Positions 55,635 to 64,000 of a stretch of DNA of 64,000 bases are shown here, one piece after another; position 1 is the stretch's first letter, and every line of letters starts with the position of its first letter. Source of the DNA: Ypsolopha sequella (taxonomy: Eukaryota; Arthropoda; Insecta; Lepidoptera; Ypsolophidae); the NCBI GenBank assembly GCA_934047225.1, contig OW203985.1, forward strand, positions 4,171,501 through 4,235,500. The letters are read 5' to 3'. The notes beneath the pieces were generated by a model. The model saw only the letters and a program-made list of their open reading frames with translations, was not told the origin of the DNA and did no database searches. Made by a program: the position numbers and the translations under genes.

Positions 55635-55775
55635 TAAATTATTTACATACATATGTAGGCAGAGACAACAGATTTCTATCTGCTACACACCTCTTTCGCC
55701 TCTTCCACATCCATCAATCTAGTCATACAAGCTCTTCTATTCCAGGTACTTTTCACATGAACCTTCTTTTTAATA
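55635..55775 (-). pseudogene. RTE-like LINE tail, second copy
   Basis: The minus strand contains AATAGAAGAGCTTGTATGAC (RRACMT), GATGGATGTGGAAGAGGCGA (MDVEEA) and AGCAGATAGAAATCTG (DR.K). These match the LINE tail at 36600-36822. Shorter and more decayed. Confidence 0.65.
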
Positions 55776-55844
55776 TTTTTTTAGAGAAAATACGTATAGG
55801 ATATAGTTCTCATTATTTTGTAATACAAATTAACTATTACTTTT

Positions 55845-56065
55845 TATGATTTTTTAAAGAATTGTCCGATATAACGGCACTTGAGAATTTTAGATTGTGA
55901 TGTTATGTGATGTCATACTGATTTAGATGTGTGATTGCTTATAAAAAAGGGGTCTATCTCTGTCTATCCACTCATCTGTCATCCGTCTGTCAAATCAATC
56001 AGAAGTTAGAAAGGAAAGGACACATTACTAAACAGCCATTACTTCAGTGATGTCACACGATGGCA
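55845..56065 (+). repeat. Dispersed repeat family R51, copy 2
   Basis: Plus-orientation relative of 50935-51165 (TATGATTTTTTAAAGAATTG, GATGTGTGATTGCTTATAAA, GTCATCCGTCTGTCAAAT, GTGATGTCACACGATGGCAA). Confidence 0.75.
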
Positions 56066-56883
56066 AAAGATATATTATATTTTTTTAAATTTATTTATAT
56101 CATTTGTTTTTAATTTATCAGAACTTATTATTTTTTAAGTTTAAGTTTATATGATAAATGAAACTTCAGATTAACTAATTTATATACCCTTAATAATTGA
56201 TGTATTTTTTTAGTACTGTCATACGTCATGTGTATAAAACGCTTTGAGCTAAATAATACCCAATTTTAAGATTTTACTCATATAAAAAGTAAAAACAAAG
56301 TATATTATCATACAGTTCATAATACGAAGGCATTGGCAAACTCTTAAATTGTCTCGAACAAAGAAGAAAGATAACACAATAATTTATTATGCTGGCTTTT
56401 GTCTAATATTTCATTTGGAGGTTTTGTATCTTGAAAGTTTACATTTTACCCGAGGGAAATCTCATATGTTGCCCACTCTTTGCAACAGCGACTTCCTAAA
56501 AACTCAAGAACATTCGAAATTTTGGAAAGGAGTTCGAGCGCAAGTGGGATAGATAGAAGCCGTATCTCTGGAGCGTGCTAGCTACACAGAACAAAGAAAA
56601 AACTATGGTGCTCGTACAGTAAGACCTACAAATTCTGTTTTGGTTAATATTTCCATAGCTTGCTTTGTATTTTGCTCCAAATAGATCTTATAACACAGAA
56701 GTTTAGTATGGATGATATAACACCTGAATATGACCAAAATGCGTAAAAGTAAGTACTTACGTAGCAAATGCACAAATTAAAAGATTTCAGTTTAACCGAC
56801 CTCGATTATATAGGAATAAGTTTGAAAATAGAACACATCAATATTTATGAATAAAATTAAAGAGATCTGACATTTTTTCTTAC

Positions 56884-57115
56884 ATCTTGAATTAATAGCA
56901 CTTGTACAAAAGTTTCACTTTATTTATGTTTTCTCCCAACCGGTTTCGGATTTTACACCATTTGCAAGGGAAGAATTTCGTTGACTCCAGGCACAGGCTC
57001 AGAGAAACGTAATTGAAATTATCATCTTCCCTTGAAAATGGTGTAAAATCCGAAACCGGTTGGGATAAAACATAAATAAAGTGAAACTACTGTACAAGTG
57101 CTTTTAATTCAAGAT
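56884..57115. mobile_element. 232 bp foldback (MITE-like) element
   Basis: The left arm 56884-56973 (ATCTTGAATTAATAGCACTT...CCCAACCGGTTTCGGATTTT...GGGAAG) pairs with 57025-57115 with only a few mismatches. The loop is 51 bp. The arms contain TTTCACTTTATTTATGTTTT and ACACCATTTnCAAGGGAAG. Non-coding. Confidence 0.87.
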
Positions 57116-57389
57116 ATGTTTCAAGTTTCACGAAGTGCCAACAATTGCAAGTATAAATTTAGTTCATCATACGATTGATAAATTAATAAAGTCGCACAAT
57201 AGTTTGTCAACTGACAGCAAAGTGACACGGCAAAATATGGCTTTGACACTATAACTGCCGCTGCGGCTACGTGCCGTAACGTCATATTTTACTATGGTTA
57301 CATACAAATTAATACGTAAGTTTTGTCGCACCTTGCTGCTTCACCTGGTTCAACAGCTCCATGCAGCTTTTAGAGCAGGTAGCCGCCAA

Positions 57390-57632
57390 CAACCTTGAGT
57401 CGACCTCAAATATAAACAGAAACAATATTGAAATAATGTTCATACCAGCGCGCATTGCATTACGACGTCGCTGGGATAACGGAAAATAGGAGAAAATAAT
57501 ACTTTTCACATGGACGCGATGGACGGAAAAAAATTCCATAAATGATTTTCCAAGCAATATTTTCCTTGTGTTTTAGTGCTAGAACCATACAAATTGAAAT
57601 TACCAATTTTACTTAATTTTAGTCTAAAAACT
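57390..57632 (+). repeat. Dispersed repeat family R57, copy 1
   Basis: Shared blocks with 62680-62937: CTTGAGTCGAC, ATATTGAAATA.(T)GTTCATA, CGTCGCTGGGATAAC or CATCGCTGGG, TTTTCACATGGACGCGATGG, AGAACCATACAAAT, and ACCAATTTTACTT followed by TTAGTCTAAAAAC. An inverted partial copy is at 63147-63285. The short minus-strand ORF over it shows no domain. Confidence 0.75.
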
Positions 57633-57639
57633 TATTATA

Positions 57640-58925
57640 TATCGACGGTGTAAAGGATAATTGACTAACGAGCATTTTCGCAACTTTACAGTAGAGCCAT
57701 TTAAAGTTTTATTATGATGAAAAAAATCATAACTTTATTTTTTATGTCCGTAAGTTAAATCTAAAAATATCAAATTATTTCTAAATCAAATAACTATGTA
57801 GTTATATTTTGATAATAATGAAAACATGAATGGTTCTTCATATAAATGCCTAGTTAGACCCTGGAAATTTAAAAAATATCTCGTTAGTCAATTTAACATT
57901 TTTTAAGTAACCGATTAAGGGAAAGATAATCATCTAAACAGCATAACTAAAATATTTAGATGTAAGGATTAAGAATTGAATAGAACATCTTATAACTGTT
58001 TAGTCGATGTAAGTAATTTGAAACAACTTTTATAATTTCACCGAGTAAAGCTTTATGATTAATTCAATGATAAATGTTATGCGTAATTATCGAAATACGT
58101 TTAAGAACTTGTAATCAAATTCCTAAAATAATAATAACTTATGTCTATCATAGCAAGGAAATCAAATCAAACTAAAATAAATAAGTCCTTTAATTACTTA
58201 ATGTTTATTATAGTAGTCTACAGTCTACTTATTATATTATATTATACTTAACAAACTAGGCATAACAAAGGCATTTTATAATGTTACTTAGTATGTAGTT
58301 AATACTTTCGTTAAATATTTTCAACTATTGTGTTTATTCGATGTCCTCTATGTCAGATTCAATCAAAATATCTTTTTTCGTCTGATAACAAGACATATCC
58401 TTGTACTCGCTGTGGTATTTTAAGCGAATTTTTTGCAAAAATTATTTAAATAATTATATTTTTGGACTGATATTGGAAGGGATTTTTTATAAATTTGTGT
58501 TGGTTTAGTGTTATTTTTTCCCAAAACTTCAATTTGTTCAACATGAGCTCCCCTCTGCTATCGAATACTTTATAGATATTTATAATAACTTAATAATAAT
58601 TAGGTTTTCACAAGAAAATTACGTAATTTTATGCACTACATATAATCGCACTGCAATATAAGTTATGATATGCATTTTACACCGAGTTGCCCCCAAGTCT
58701 TATAGACTTAATAATTCCCAAATATTAATTATATTGAATTGAATACATAAATACCTAGTTTATTTGAGATTTCAATTCATCAAATTAGAATAATCGGATT
58801 TAATTCTTTATTCATACATACACATGCTCACGAGAGTCTCAACCTACAAGGCCTGGCTTTTGTATGTACTTAATTGAAAATAAATAGTATATTTATGATC
58901 AGAATGAGTCCTGATCGTTCATTTC
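57640..58925. other. AT-rich interval without a recognisable gene
   Basis: No domain or repeat pair identified. The only notable feature is CATTTCTACAG at 58919-58929, a plausible splice acceptor next to the following ORF. Confidence 0.5.
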
Positions 58926-58940
58926 TACAGACAACCGAAG

Positions 58941-59162
58941 ATGATGCTGTTTTGCAGTTATTTTTTTCTGACAGCATTTTCATATAAAAAACGTAATAAA
59001 TGTTCATTAGATATAAATAGTGAAAAAACAAGCTTAGGGAATAATATTAGAGGTGGAACACGTGTAAAGAGTGTGAAAGGATCGCTAGATAAAAGTCTGT
59101 GGTATCTGCTTATACTCTGCCTGGGTTTAACCTTCTGCAAGACAGGAGTGCGCATTAAATAA
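58941..59162 (+). CDS. Hypothetical 73 aa ORF leading into the 84 bp satellite
   Basis: MMLFCSYFFLTAFSYKKRNK at the N-terminus is hydrophobic enough to resemble a signal peptide. The C-terminus, YLLILCLGLTFCKTGVRIK, is the diverged first unit of the 84 bp tandem array that follows, where the same frame reads YALILCLGLPFCKAEVRIK. I recognise no domain. It may be a chance ORF, a relic exon (possible acceptor at 58929) or the source of the repeat. Low confidence that it is a gene. Confidence 0.2.
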   Translation: MMLFCSYFFLTAFSYKKRNKCSLDINSEKTSLGNNIRGGTRVKSVKGSLDKSLWYLLILCLGLTFCKTGVRIK

Positions 59163-60340
59163 ATAAACAATTTGGGAGTAAATAATTATGCACTTATACT
59201 CTATCTGGGTTTACCTTTCTGCAAGTCACGAGATAATTTGGAAGTAAACAAGTATGCACTAATACTCTGTCTGGGTTTACCTTTCTGCAAGGCAGAAGTG
59301 CGCATTAAATAAATAAATAATTTGGAAGTAAACAAGTATGCACTAATACTCTGTCTGGGTTTACCTTTCTGCAAGGCAGAAGTGCGCATTAAATAATTAA
59401 ATAATTTAGAAGTAAACAAGTATGCACTTATACTCTATCTGGGTTTACCTTTCTGCAAGACACGAGTGCGCATTAAATAATTAAATAATTTGGAAGTATA
59501 CAAGTATGCACTAATACTCTGTCTGGGTTTACCTTTCTGCAAGACACGAGTGCGCATTAAATAATTAAATAATTTGGAAGTAAACAAGTATGCACTAATA
59601 CTCTGTCTGGGTTTACCTTTCTGCAAGACACGAGTGCGCATTAAATAATTAAATAATTTGGAAGTATACAAGTATGCACTAATACTCTGTCTGGGTTTAC
59701 CTTTCTGCAAGACACGAGTGCGCATTAAATAATTAAATAATTTGGAAGTAAACAAGTATGCACTTATACTCTGTCTGGGTTTACCTTTCTGCAAGGCAGA
59801 AGTGCGCATTAAATTAATTAATAATTTGGAAGTAAACAAGTATGCACTAATACTCTGTCTGGGTTTACCTTTCTGCAAGGCAGAAGTGCGCATTAAATTA
59901 ATAAATAATTTGGAAGTAAACAAGTATGCACTAATACTCTGTCTGGGTTTACCTTTCTGCAAGGCAGAAGTGCGCATTAAATTAATAAATAATTTGGAAG
60001 TAAACAAGTATGCACTTATACTCTGTCTGGGTTTTCCCTTCTGCAAGGCAGAAGTGCGCATTAAATAATTAAATAATTTAGAAGTAAACAAGTATGCACT
60101 TATACTCTATCTGGGTTTACCTTTCTCCAAGACACGAGTGCGCATTAAATAATTTGGAAGTAAACAAGTATGCACTTATACTCTATCTGGGTTTCCCTTT
60201 CTCCAAGACACGAGTGCGCATTAAATAATTTGGAAGTAAACAAGTATGCACTTATACTCTGTCTGGGTTTACCCTCCTGCAAGACAGGAGTGCGCATTAT
60301 ATAATTAAATAATTTGGATGTAAACAAGTATGCACATATC
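59085..60340. repeat. 84 bp tandem satellite, ~15 units
   Basis: The unit starts GGAAGTAAACAAGTATGCAC, continues TAATACTCTGTCTGGGTTTA and CCTTTCTGCAAGGCAGAAGT, and ends GCGCATTAAAT(A/T)AA. The GCGCATT word recurs at 84 bp spacing from about 59300 to 60056. Outer units are shorter: a deletion near 59230, then 78 and 74 bp spacing at the right end. Two subtypes alternate (AAGGCAGAAGTG and AAGACACGAGTG). Because 84 is divisible by three, long ORFs run through it on both strands (up to 218 codons on minus); these are by-products of the period, not genes. Confidence 0.95.
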
Positions 60341-60740
60341 AAATTATAAAAAAAAATGTAAAAAAAAAACTTTCACAAAATTACGTAACATCTATTAGTA
60401 AGCTTTTGTCACAGAAAAGCGACAGAAAACAAAGCAAGATAAACATTTTAACAGTAGTTGAACTAGCAAAATCTCATTTCAGAGCATGAAGCACAAAAAC
60501 ATGAGCTGTATGCTTTAAATTAAGTTCTCTCTGTTATGAATTTCACAGCTCTCGACTGCACGAAATAAGCTTTAAGTACTTCATAAACAATCATAAGCAC
60601 ATCTCACACTATGTTGACAACATACCTTACAACATAATTCCTTTATTGTGTTTGTGACAACCATCGAACAATTAGCCCCGAGAAGGGAAATTCCTTACCG
60701 CCCGATTTCACCCACTAATCAATGTTTTGCATAGACTAAC

Positions 60741-61012
60741 AGAAAGGTGTAACAGAAAGGTGTAACCATATTTAAAGTGCTTATTTAGTCAATGGTTTAG
60801 AACAACTTTTACTATGGAACAAATCCTGTATATCGAAAAGAAAAATTACTCGGTTCATAGGAAAATGCAATGCCGCTCGGCCGAAATGTATGGAAGGGCA
60901 GATTTATTTTTTTGAGATTTCAGGGTCGACCCCATAGTAATAGTTGTTCTAATCCATTGACTGAATAAGCTCTTCAAATATGGTTACACCCTTAGAATAA
61001 TAACGCCTAGAA
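60741..61012. mobile_element. MITE-like foldback element (~270 bp)
   Basis: GGTGTAACCATATTTAAAGT, then GCTTATTTAGTCAATGGTTT and AGAACAACTTTTACTATGG at the left, is the near-complement of the 60928-60995 right arm (CCATAGTAATAGTTGTTCTA ... ATGGTTACACCCTTA). The left edge has a duplicated AACAGAAAGGTGTAAC. A deleted relative lies at 62146-62192. Confidence 0.82.
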
Positions 61013-61137
61013 ACCAAGTCCGCGCACAATAAGTGAAGCGAGTAAAACCAGGCCATATAGGCCTGGTTCGCCGGCCGGCCTGGTCAGTTCTCAAGGTCAG
61101 CTTTTAGTACTAACAACTCTCGGAAATTAAATTGAAA

Positions 61138-61239
61138 ATGATGGTTTGTGCGGTCAATGGGTGTCACAATACAACGGAAAAACATAATAAACACTGTAAC
61201 ATCACATTCCACCTCTCAGTACTGCAATTCACATTATAA
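61138..61239 (+). pseudogene. Orphan THAP-domain N-terminal fragment
   Basis: A 33-codon frame reads MMVCAVNGCHNTTEKHNKHC followed by NITFHLSVLQFTL and TAA. M.VCAV.GC.N......I.FH is the start of a THAP zinc finger (the first two Cys ligands and the conserved FH). The Cys-x2-His half is absent in the following sequence and no DDE core is nearby. It could be a first exon whose donor is not obvious, or a relic of a P-element, Kolobok or ISL2EU-type transposase. Confidence 0.5.
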
Positions 61240-62145
61240 CTTAACTTAAAACATAAACTTAAACAGAAATAATCGTACGTAATCTTGGAAGACGCCATTG
61301 TATTAAAATGTTGCCAGTAAAAGAAAAAAAAATATTCCCCAAATTAGTACTAATATACAAGGTCAATTTCGGTAAGTGGTCAGGACCAAGGTTCATCATT
61401 TCAATAAATCACATTTTTTCGGGTTTTGTATACGAAATATTTTTGTTAAATGTTTGCTTATGTTATCTATTTTACGTTGTTTTAATTTCTAATTAGCGCG
61501 GCTTGTTGTTGAACGGTATTTAAAAATTCGATTCTGTTATGAATCTAAAAAAGACAACATTTCGCAAATGGCGTCATCTAAGCGACAAGTGTTTAGAAAA
61601 CAGTTAGAGTTCCAAGGTCATTAGGTTGTTGTGGCAACCACTACGTGGCAAAGCTCGTTTTATTTTTTTCAAATAAGAGAAACGTAGTTACTCATTATGG
61701 TTTTTTATTCACCCCACCTGCCACATTTTAAGTTTATAGAATTGCTCCATAGTTCCGAAGATTCCCGCTCAGTATTAACATTTGAAATTTCATACATACA
61801 TCACTACCGTATCAGACTACTCCTAGTCACGGTTTTGTAATTCTATATAATATATGTTAAATAATGTAAATACCGTTATATATTAATTCGTGCTTATATG
61901 GGCATATAATGTATACTGATTTCAACACTATAATAAACTACCCTGTGTAATGTATACCAAGAAATAATAATTCCGAGTCGTTAAGTAACAGTTCCAATTT
62001 CCCTACTTTAGGGAAAATGCGTACTCCACTAGCAACATTTTTTATGCGCTTGTGTGCCTGTCAGCAAACGTAGCTACATGATGCTTACGCCCACATGAAT
62101 CATCTTTTTGCCTCACTTTGGAGAGATCGGTTGAAGGGAACTATC

Positions 62146-62192
62146 ATTCTAGGCGTTATTATTCTAAGGTTACACCTTTCTGTTACACGTTG
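62146..62192. mobile_element. Internally deleted relative of the 60741 MITE
   Basis: TCTAGGCGTTATTATTCTAA directly followed by GGTTACACCTTTCTGTTACA. The first part is the complement of the right edge of the 60741-61012 element and the second the complement of its left edge, so only the two ends remain, joined. Confidence 0.65.
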
Positions 62193-62362
62193 TATATGCA
62201 TCTCAATCCCACTTACCGGGGATTCCTTATCTCTTTCTCTATCACTGCGTGGCTTAGCCAATCAGAGAGCGTGAAAGCGCATTCAAAGTTGGCGGAATTT
62301 ATTTAGAACAAACAAAGTGTCATTGCACCTCTTAAGGGGTAGTTTTTCAATGGTAACAGACA

Positions 62363-62432
62363 ACGGTGGCTCAGTTGGTAGAACTCCGAACTCTCAATCT
62401 TGACATTTGGGTTCGAATCCTATCCGATCAAG
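62363..62432 (+). mobile_element. tRNA-derived SINE head with good A and B boxes
   Basis: GGTGGCTCAGTTGGTAGAAC (A-box TGGCTCAGTTGG) and TTTGGGTTCGAATCCTATCC (B-box GGTTCGAATCC) are correctly spaced. There is no acceptor-stem complementarity, so a tRNA gene is unlikely. A related head is at 33655. Confidence 0.6.
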
Positions 62433-62679
62433 TACTTACCATACCTCTTGCTGGATAAAGGATAACAATTTAGCCTTTTCTTTTATCTTTGAAGCATGAT
62501 CTCAAGATGTCGGTAAAATATGGAGTTGATCAGTAAATAAATAAAGTGTTGATTTGGTCTGCAAATTCCGTCACAGAACTTAGCATAACATAAAGCTGAT
62601 ACTTATTCGTCCAAGAGCTTATACCAAAAAATTGTTTTTTTGGTAATTTCATTATATTTTGAAATTTTTTACAAACTTG

Positions 62680-62937
62680 AGTCGACTTGTGTCGGTACAA
62701 ATATTGACAGAAACTATATTGAAATACCGTTCATATCAGCACGCACTCTATTACAACATCGCTGGGTCTCGGGATAACGCAAAGTAGCAGAAAATATCAC
62801 TTTTCACATGGACGCGATGGATGGAAAAAATAACCATAAACAATATTTTCTTCCTATTTTAGCACAAGAACCATACAAATACCATTAGTGGTTTCAAATA
62901 AATAACCAATTTTACTTTATGTTAGTCTAAAAACAGC
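62680..62937 (+). repeat. Dispersed repeat family R57, copy 2
   Basis: See copy 1 at 57390. It has an extra CATTAGTGGTTTCAAATAAA segment before the ACCAATTTTACTTTATG block. Confidence 0.75.
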
Positions 62938-63146
62938 TTGATTTTGAACAATATTTTCATACAGTTCTTTTAAGGCAAGAACAATTTTGAGAAACCAGTT
63001 TTTTTTTCTTATGCTAAAGTATATACAAATTTGGCTTGAATTCCCTTCTGCTCCTAAGCGGCTTGATCGAATTAATTAATTTATGCTTTGATAAATAGAT
63101 AAACTTGATAGCTATAAACATAACATACGATTATTCAATTAAACAA

Positions 63147-63285
63147 TCACGTCCATGTGAAAAGTATTATTTTCTCCTATTTCACCTTATCAAGGACGCA
63201 GCGAGCGTCGTAACAGCCACCGCGTATTGTGCGCTGATATGAATGTTATTTCAATGTCGTTTCCGTTGATATTCGTACAGACAAA
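63147..63285 (-). repeat. Dispersed repeat family R57, copy 3 (inverted, partial)
   Basis: GTCCATGTGAAAAGTATTAT, TTTCTCCTATTT, GATATGAATGTTATTTCAAT and CGTTGATATTCGTACAGACA are the complements of the central part of copies 1 and 2. Copies 2 and 3 face each other about 300 bp apart. Confidence 0.65.
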
Positions 63286-63419
63286 TATCGAGCTGCTAAT
63301 TTGGCGATGTTAATCGCCTTAAAGGACGATGCGCTGTCCGTGTTACTAGTTGGCCATGTGACCATACTTTAAGACTATTTCAAAACAAAAAAAAAAACAA
63401 TGCAAAACGCAACCTTCAC

Positions 63420-63780
63420 CTCCTTTTACGCTGTTTTTTTAGGGTTCCGTAACTCAAAACGAAAAAAACGAAATCCTAATATTTTCACTTTGGTGTCCGT
63501 CTGTCTGCGGTCCGTTTGTGAAGACCCTTTTGCTCGGGCCCTGCGTGAGATATTAAATTAAAACTGATAAATCCTACAGAAGTCTGCGGTCTACGAAGTG
63601 CTGTAAAAAAAAACAGGTTTTTAACTTAAAGCAAAAAAGTTATTGCCCTTTATATAATCAATTTCATACAAATTTGCTCACCATGAAAACCTATAGGGCA
63701 CTTCCAGTTGACTTGTAAACTTGAAATTTTGTTCACAAGTAGGTCTTATAGCAGACGTGTAGGAAAAAATCTGAAGATTA
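63420..63780 (-). repeat. Dispersed repeat, inverted relative of 4405-4800
   Basis: TTTTTTAGGGTTCCGTAACT, GTCCGTCTGTCTGCGGTCCG, AGACCCTTTTGCT, TTATATAATCAATTTCATAC, AAATTTGCTCACCATGAAAA and CTATAGGGCACTTCCAGTTG followed by AGGTCTTATAGCA. Same block order as 4405-4800, reversed. Confidence 0.7.
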
Positions 63781-64000
63781 CCAATATTTAGTCGCACTCA
63801 TATCGCTGACTAGAGCCGAGCAGTCGTTTCGTACAGCGGCTGCTCTAATGTCGATCTAGTTTTTATCCGTGTTCATAAAATAACGCTTTGAAAAATGGAA
63901 CCGAAACGCTCCGATAGTGTGATCGTCAACAAGCTGTTTGCTTGTGCTGCACGAAAGCAAGCAGCTCTTGCTTTCGTTATGGATGAGTTCAGCCTTTAGC

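Noticed and set aside
59435..60091. Long minus-strand ORF (218 codons) with repeated LQKGKPRQSIS units as a repeat protein gene
   Set aside because: It follows exactly the 84 bp satellite whose length is a multiple of three; ORFs also run on the other strand. No independent coding evidence.
62363..62432. Functional tRNA gene
   Set aside because: Good A and B boxes but no acceptor-stem pairing or complete cloverleaf; fits a tRNA-derived SINE head. The same applies to 33655, 32484 and 34645.

Overview
The window looks like a stretch of nuclear genome from a lepidopteran insect (moth or butterfly). It is AT-rich, has eukaryotic splice and poly(A) signals, and is built almost entirely of repeats that I recognise from Lepidoptera: Helitron-like 3' ends, tRNA-derived SINEs, Dong/R4-like, RTE-like and CR1/Jockey-like LINE tails, and many MITEs. 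It also holds a nuclear copy of arthropod-type mitochondrial cytochrome b. I see no conventional host protein-coding gene. The only two convincing intact genes belong to one DNA transposon.

Layout. 0-5.5 kb: small foldback elements, a 161 bp MITE, a Helitron-like copy and a 5'-truncated LINE tail. 5.6-10.3 kb: an apparently intact ISL2EU-type DNA transposon with two convergent two-exon genes, a SWIM/YqaJ-nuclease protein on + and a THAP-HTH-DDE transposase on -, flanked by long but diverged inverted repeats. 10.3-13.6 kb: AT-rich, nothing coding. 13.6-14.5 kb: a 63 bp palindrome and a hAT transposase relic. 14.9-16.7 kb: a SINE and two Dong-like LINE tails in TAA repeats. 17.9-18.3 kb: cytochrome b NUMT. 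18.6-27.2 kb: a giant, TTAA-bounded, hierarchically nested palindrome, its right arm split by a Dong-like LINE fragment. 27.6-30.3 kb: a 169 bp MITE with perfect 28 bp TIRs, a Helitron-like copy, a roughly 140 bp tandem trimer and the second copy of the 161 bp MITE. 31.3-32.3 kb: a 20 bp minisatellite running into a tRNA-derived SINE whose head it resembles. 32.5-37.2 kb: SINE heads, dispersed repeats, and an RTE-like LINE split by a 240 bp MITE. 39.3-42.7 kb: a decayed large DNA transposon combining a DDE-like core, a PHD finger, an Ulp1-like protease and a second zinc finger. 43-56 kb: LINE fragments (one with a Harbinger-like MITE inserted in its reverse transcriptase ORF), SINEs and a strong hairpin. 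56.9-64 kb: a foldback element, an 84 bp satellite, another MITE family and an orphan THAP exon.

The two intact transposon genes probably work as a pair. The THAP domain would bind DNA, the DDE core would cut and join it, and the YqaJ nuclease would be an accessory enzyme. Everything else reads as a layered record of insertions, with several nested events that can be ordered in time. The strongest candidates for something undescribed are the 8.6 kb nested palindrome, the minisatellite that resembles a SINE A-box head, and the DDE/PHD/Ulp1 element. All calls are by eye; no alignment or database search was run.
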